Shown: positions 61,316 to 64,000 of the stretch, one piece after another | How the letters are laid out: each line of letters begins with the position of its first letter | Numbering within the stretch: position 1 is the first letter of the stretch | Source of the DNA: Amycolatopsis sp. FDAARGOS 1241 | GTDB taxonomy: Bacteria > Actinomycetota > Actinomycetes > Mycobacteriales > Pseudonocardiaceae | Assembly (NCBI RefSeq): GCF_016889705.1 | Contig: NZ_CP069526.1 | Span: 4,216,001 to 4,280,000 of the forward strand | Reading direction: 5' to 3' | DNA: 64,000 nucleotides | Translations under genes and position numbers: made by a program | The notes under the pieces: model-generated | What the model saw: the letters and a program-made list of their open reading frames with translations, nothing else | What the model was told of the DNA's origin: nothing | The model's database searches: none

Positions 61316-62202
61316 CAGGCCGCCCGGGCGCGTTCGGCGAGCGCCGCCAGCGCCGCGGAGTCGAAGTCCATGGGTTCGAACGGTACGACGTCGCGGATGG
61401 CGTCGTCGCGCACCACCACTTCGTTGACCATCGAGTCGACGAGCGTGCGGCCGGTGGCGACGTCGACGTCGGTGACGAGCGCGAGCCAGTAGGACGAGAG
61501 CCGTGGGGTGAGCAGCGGGATCGGCAGGATCACGGGGTGGCGGCCTTCGAGCCGCGCGACGCGGCGCAGCATGTCCAGGTAGGCGAGTTGTTCGCTGCCG
61601 CCGATCTCGAACGTCCGCCCTTCGGCCGCGGCGGGTTCGAGCACGCCCGCGAGGTAGCGCACGACGTCGGCGATCGCGATCGGCTGGGCGCGCGTGCCGG
61701 CCCAGCGCGGGGTGACCATGGCGGGCAGGTGCTCCACGAGCTGGCGGGTTATCTCCCACGAGATGCCACCGTGGCCGATCACGATCCCGGCGCGCAGCAC
61801 CGTCACCGGCACGCCGGTGGTGGCCAGCAGGTGCTCGACCTGGCGGCGGCTGCGCAGGTGCGCGGACAGCTGGTCGGAGTCTTGGCCGAGCCCGCCGAGG
61901 TAGACGATGCGGCCCACGCGTGCGTCGCGGGCAGCGTGGGCGAACGCGCGGGCCGCGGCGGCGTCGCGCCGTTCGAAGTCGCGCGCGTCGAGCGAGTGCA
62001 CGAGGTAGTAGGCCGCTTCCACTCCGGTGAGAGCCTGCTCGAGCGAGGCGCGGTCGTCGACGTCGCCGTACACGGCGGCCCCGGCGCCGCGGTAGCCGCC
62101 CGGGTTGCGAGTCATGGCCCGCACGTCGTGCCCGGCACCGGTCAGCGACTCGGCCAGGCGGCTGCCCACGAAGCCGGACGCCCCGGTGACCAGTACGCGC
62201 AC
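61315..62202 (-). CDS. Atypical SDR NAD(P)-binding protein
   Basis: A 295-residue extended/atypical SDR. MRVLVTGASGFVGSRLAESL has the GxxGxxG loop, with RAMTRNP as the NADP-type basic site. Downstream YYLVHSLDARDFERRDAAAA and VGRIVYLGGLGQDSDQLSAHLRSR are typical of the DUF2867-linked NmrA-like group. It is first in a four-gene operon (SDR, CPBP, M24, Lrp). The function is unknown. It is divergent from the exonuclease gene, 111 bases apart. Confidence 0.87.
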   Translation of the reverse strand: MRVLVTGASGFVGSRLAESLTGAGHDVRAMTRNPGGYRGAGAAVYGDVDDRASLEQALTGVEAAYYLVHSLDARDFERRDAAAARAFAHAARDARVGRIVYLGGLGQDSDQLSAHLRSRRQVEHLLATTGVPVTVLRAGIVIGHGGISWEITRQLVEHLPAMVTPRWAGTRAQPIAIADVVRYLAGVLEPAAAEGRTFEIGGSEQLAYLDMLRRVARLEGRHPVILPIPLLTPRLSSYWLALVTDVDVATGRTLVDSMVNEVVVRDDAIRDVVPFEPMDFDSAALAALAERARAA

Positions 62203-62313
62203 GCCGCTCCCCTCTCCTCGATTCCTGCCGCGGGGATACCCGAGACGGGCGGGCGGAAACCGGGCGGCGCGTCACGTGCCGTGCGCGGTGGCCGGACGTG
62301 GCAGGCTGGGCCC

Positions 62314-63258
62314 GTGACCGGACCACTCGCCCTCCTCGACTCCGCGAGCCTGTACTTCCGCTCGTACTTCGCGCTGCCCGATTCGATGACCGCGCCCGAC
62401 GGCACGCCGGTCAACGCAGTGCGCGGCTTCACCGACACGCTGGCGCGCATCCTCACCGACCGGCGCCCCTCGCGGCTGGTCGCGTGCCTGGACGCGGACT
62501 GGCGCCCGAAGTTCCGCACCGACTTGTTGCCGAGCTACAAAGCGCACCGGGTCGCCGAGCCGGGTGACGGTTCGCCCGACGTGGAGGAGGTGCCGGACAC
62601 CCTGACGCCGCAGGTGCCGGTGATCCTCGACGTGCTGGCCGCGTTCGGGTTCGCCACGGCCGAAGCCGCCGGCTACGAGGCCGACGACGTGATCGGCGCG
62701 CTCGCGACGCGCGAGACCGCCGTGCCGGTCGAGGTCATCACGGGTGACCGCGACCTGTTCCAGCTGGTGCGCGCGACGCCGACCCCGGCCTCGGTCGTGT
62801 ATGTGGGCAAGGGCTGGGCGAAGGCCGAGGTGCTGGGACAGCGGGAGATCGCCGAGCGCTACGCTGTGCCGGCCGAGAACGCGGGTCCGGCGTACGCGGA
62901 CATGGCCGCGCTTCGCGGGGACCCCTCGGACGGACTGCCCGGGGTCGCCGGGATCGGCGAGAAGACGGCCGCGAAGCTGATCACGCAGTTCGGGTCGCTG
63001 GAGGACCTCGTCGCAGCCGCGGAGTCGGGCGATTCGCGGCTGCCGCTGAAGATGCGGCTGAAGCTGAAGGACGCGGCCGGCTACCTCGCCGTGGCGCCGA
63101 AGGTCGTGCGGGTGGCCGTCGACGCTGAGGTGGCGCAGTCCGGGCCGGACGCGGTGCCGGCGAGCCCCGCGGACCCGGACCGGGTCGTGGAGCTGGCCGA
63201 GCGGTGGAACCTGGGCAACTCCGTCAAGCGGCTGCTGGCGGCGCTGCCGAAGGAGTAG
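62314..63258 (+). CDS. 5'-3' exonuclease (PolA-type N-terminal domain)
   Basis: A 314-residue FEN/5'-3' exonuclease. LALLDSASLYFRSYFALPD is the N-terminal metal/Asp region, LVACLDADWRPKFRTDLLPSYKAHR the arch entry, and EADDVIGALA, VEVITGDRDLFQLV and ALRGDPSDGLPGVAGIGEKTAAKLI the further acidic ligands and the H3TH motif. Stand-alone enzymes of this type process flaps or RNA primers. GTG 62314 is the start. It is convergent with the Eis-like gene, with a 5-base gap. Confidence 0.93.
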   Translation: MTGPLALLDSASLYFRSYFALPDSMTAPDGTPVNAVRGFTDTLARILTDRRPSRLVACLDADWRPKFRTDLLPSYKAHRVAEPGDGSPDVEEVPDTLTPQVPVILDVLAAFGFATAEAAGYEADDVIGALATRETAVPVEVITGDRDLFQLVRATPTPASVVYVGKGWAKAEVLGQREIAERYAVPAENAGPAYADMAALRGDPSDGLPGVAGIGEKTAAKLITQFGSLEDLVAAAESGDSRLPLKMRLKLKDAAGYLAVAPKVVRVAVDAEVAQSGPDAVPASPADPDRVVELAERWNLGNSVKRLLAALPKE

Positions 63259-63263
63259 GCGGC

Positions 63264-64000
63264 TCAGAAGTAGGTGCCGCACCAGGGACGCAGCCCGGTG
63301 GTGAACAGCGTGTCGGCGCGAGTGAGCGCCGCCGGGTCCGCCGCGGTGATGCGCCCGGCGTGGGCCAGGGTCGTCGCGCGCCACTCGCCGAGGTAGAGCA
63401 TGGCGAGGGTGTCGACGTCCAGCTGGAAGTCCGTGGGGGCGTCGGTGCGTTCGGCGCCTTCGGGACCGACGCGGTAGCGGCCGGCGTTGGCCGGCAGCAG
63501 CCGGTCGGCAACGTCGAGGACCACCGGCTGCGCGGCGCCGTAGCTGCGGGCGGCCAGTGCGGCGGGCACGTCGACCAGCCGCACCCACAGGTCGTCTTCG
63601 AGGGCGGTGGTGCGGGCGCGCCGGTAGTCGGTGAGCAGGGCCGCGACGGGTTCGTCGGCCGGCCGGTAGCGGGCGCGCACCGTTGCGACGAGGTCGATCG
63701 TGAGCACGAACCCCCACAGCGCGGTGATCGCTTCGGGGTTCGCCCCGTGCAGGTCACGCACGTCGAGCAGCGCTCCGCGTTCGGGGTCGGCCGCGGTGGT
63801 CTGATCCAGGCTGGTGAACAGCGCGAAGCCGTCGTCGCCGTCGGGTCCGGTGTGGACGGCCACGCGGTAGCCGCCGTCTCGGGTGACGCGGCGGTTGTGC
63901 GCGATGGGCCACCACGGTGCGGGGCGGGCGATCATGCCCGGCCGGTGCAGCCCGATCCGGTGGTACAGCGCGGGAATCAGGTCGCGCGCCTCGTCCGGGT
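63264..64000 (-). CDS. Eis-like N-acetyltransferase, 5' part outside the window
   Basis: The C-terminal part (about 245 residues seen) of an Eis-family GNAT protein. LYHRIGLHRPGMIARPAPWW, YRVAVHTGPDGDDGFALF and ALWGFVLTIDLVATVRARYRP are family-like, and the SCP2-like domain follows with WVRLVDVPAALAAR, then DFQLDVDTLAMLYLGEWRATTLAHAGRI. It ends with the free carboxylate of Phe, which acts as general base in Eis. The frame stays open to the window edge. Family members acetylate aminoglycosides or lysines. Confidence 0.85.
   Translation of the reverse strand, partial: PDEARDLIPALYHRIGLHRPGMIARPAPWWPIAHNRRVTRDGGYRVAVHTGPDGDDGFALFTSLDQTTAADPERGALLDVRDLHGANPEAITALWGFVLTIDLVATVRARYRPADEPVAALLTDYRRARTTALEDDLWVRLVDVPAALAARSYGAAQPVVLDVADRLLPANAGRYRVGPEGAERTDAPTDFQLDVDTLAMLYLGEWRATTLAHAGRITAADPAALTRADTLFTTGLRPWCGTYF

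Noticed and set aside
1..64000. CRISPR array, rRNA or tRNA genes
   Set aside because: No regularly spaced direct repeats, no cloverleaf with a T-loop GTTCRANNC in the right setting, and no rRNA signature segments were seen.

Overview
This window comes from a high-GC actinobacterial chromosome. The G/C-rich third codon positions, frequent GTG starts, RbpA, a separate Lnt/Ppm1 pair, an Rpf-domain protein, many ECF sigma factors and TetR/ArsR/MarR regulators all fit. The gene style and a rifamycin-type regulatory element before a HelD/HelR gene point to a Pseudonocardiaceae member (Amycolatopsis-like), but genus is an inference. No rRNA, tRNA or CRISPR array was found.

Layout. 0-5.2 kb: an ArsR-VOC-SRPBCC operon behind a clear promoter/operator, a TetR regulator, a GDSL hydrolase, a secreted trypsin-like protease, CGNR and zinc-ribbon proteins and a pentapeptide-repeat protein. 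5.2-10 kb: a tyrosine recombinase divergent from a KfrA-like coiled-coil protein across an AT-rich gap, a selenium-binding protein, and a SprT-like metalloprotein. 10-19.9 kb: MarR/ClpP, a quinone oxidoreductase, a SigG-like sigma factor with a coupled leader peptide, a frame-disrupted AraC/NmrA/DUF1772 group, then an ECF42 sigma factor-hydrolase-YCII operon and a TetR gene. 20-28 kb: SNF2, ProC, WYL and aldehyde dehydrogenase remnants alternating with intact SDR, methyltransferase, AidB-like acyl-CoA dehydrogenase/TetR and VOC genes. 28-34 kb: a second YCII-ECF42 operon, a 720-bp structured intergenic region, a second tyrosine recombinase, an acyl-CoA synthetase and a GDPD. 34-44 kb: Rpf-like muralytic enzyme, UMF1 transporter, thymidine kinase, rbpA (perfect SigR-type promoter), ppm1-lnt, amidohydrolase and an FAD oxidoreductase. 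44-54 kb: KamA-type radical SAM protein, helR with a rifamycin-associated element, a broken serine hydrolase, an ABM protein, a sedolisin, and a third YCII-ECF42 operon. 54-64 kb: GDSL hydrolase, a MazEF-like TA pair, a run of broken genes (methyltransferase, HxlR, MmyB-type regulator, quinone reductase), a four-gene SDR-CPBP-M24-Lrp operon, a 5'-3' exonuclease and an Eis-like acetyltransferase cut by the window edge.

Two themes stand out. First, three separate ECF42/YCII modules share a recognisable promoter of the form TGTCGR-N17-CGTS, implying parallel autoregulated circuits. Second, about a dozen genes are broken. Several can be repaired by a single G/C change in a homopolymer, so sequencing indels are likely for some, while others (the ALDH internal deletion, truncated SNF2, truncated WYL and HxlR, and a fold-back palindrome inside a quinone reductase) look like real rearrangements.
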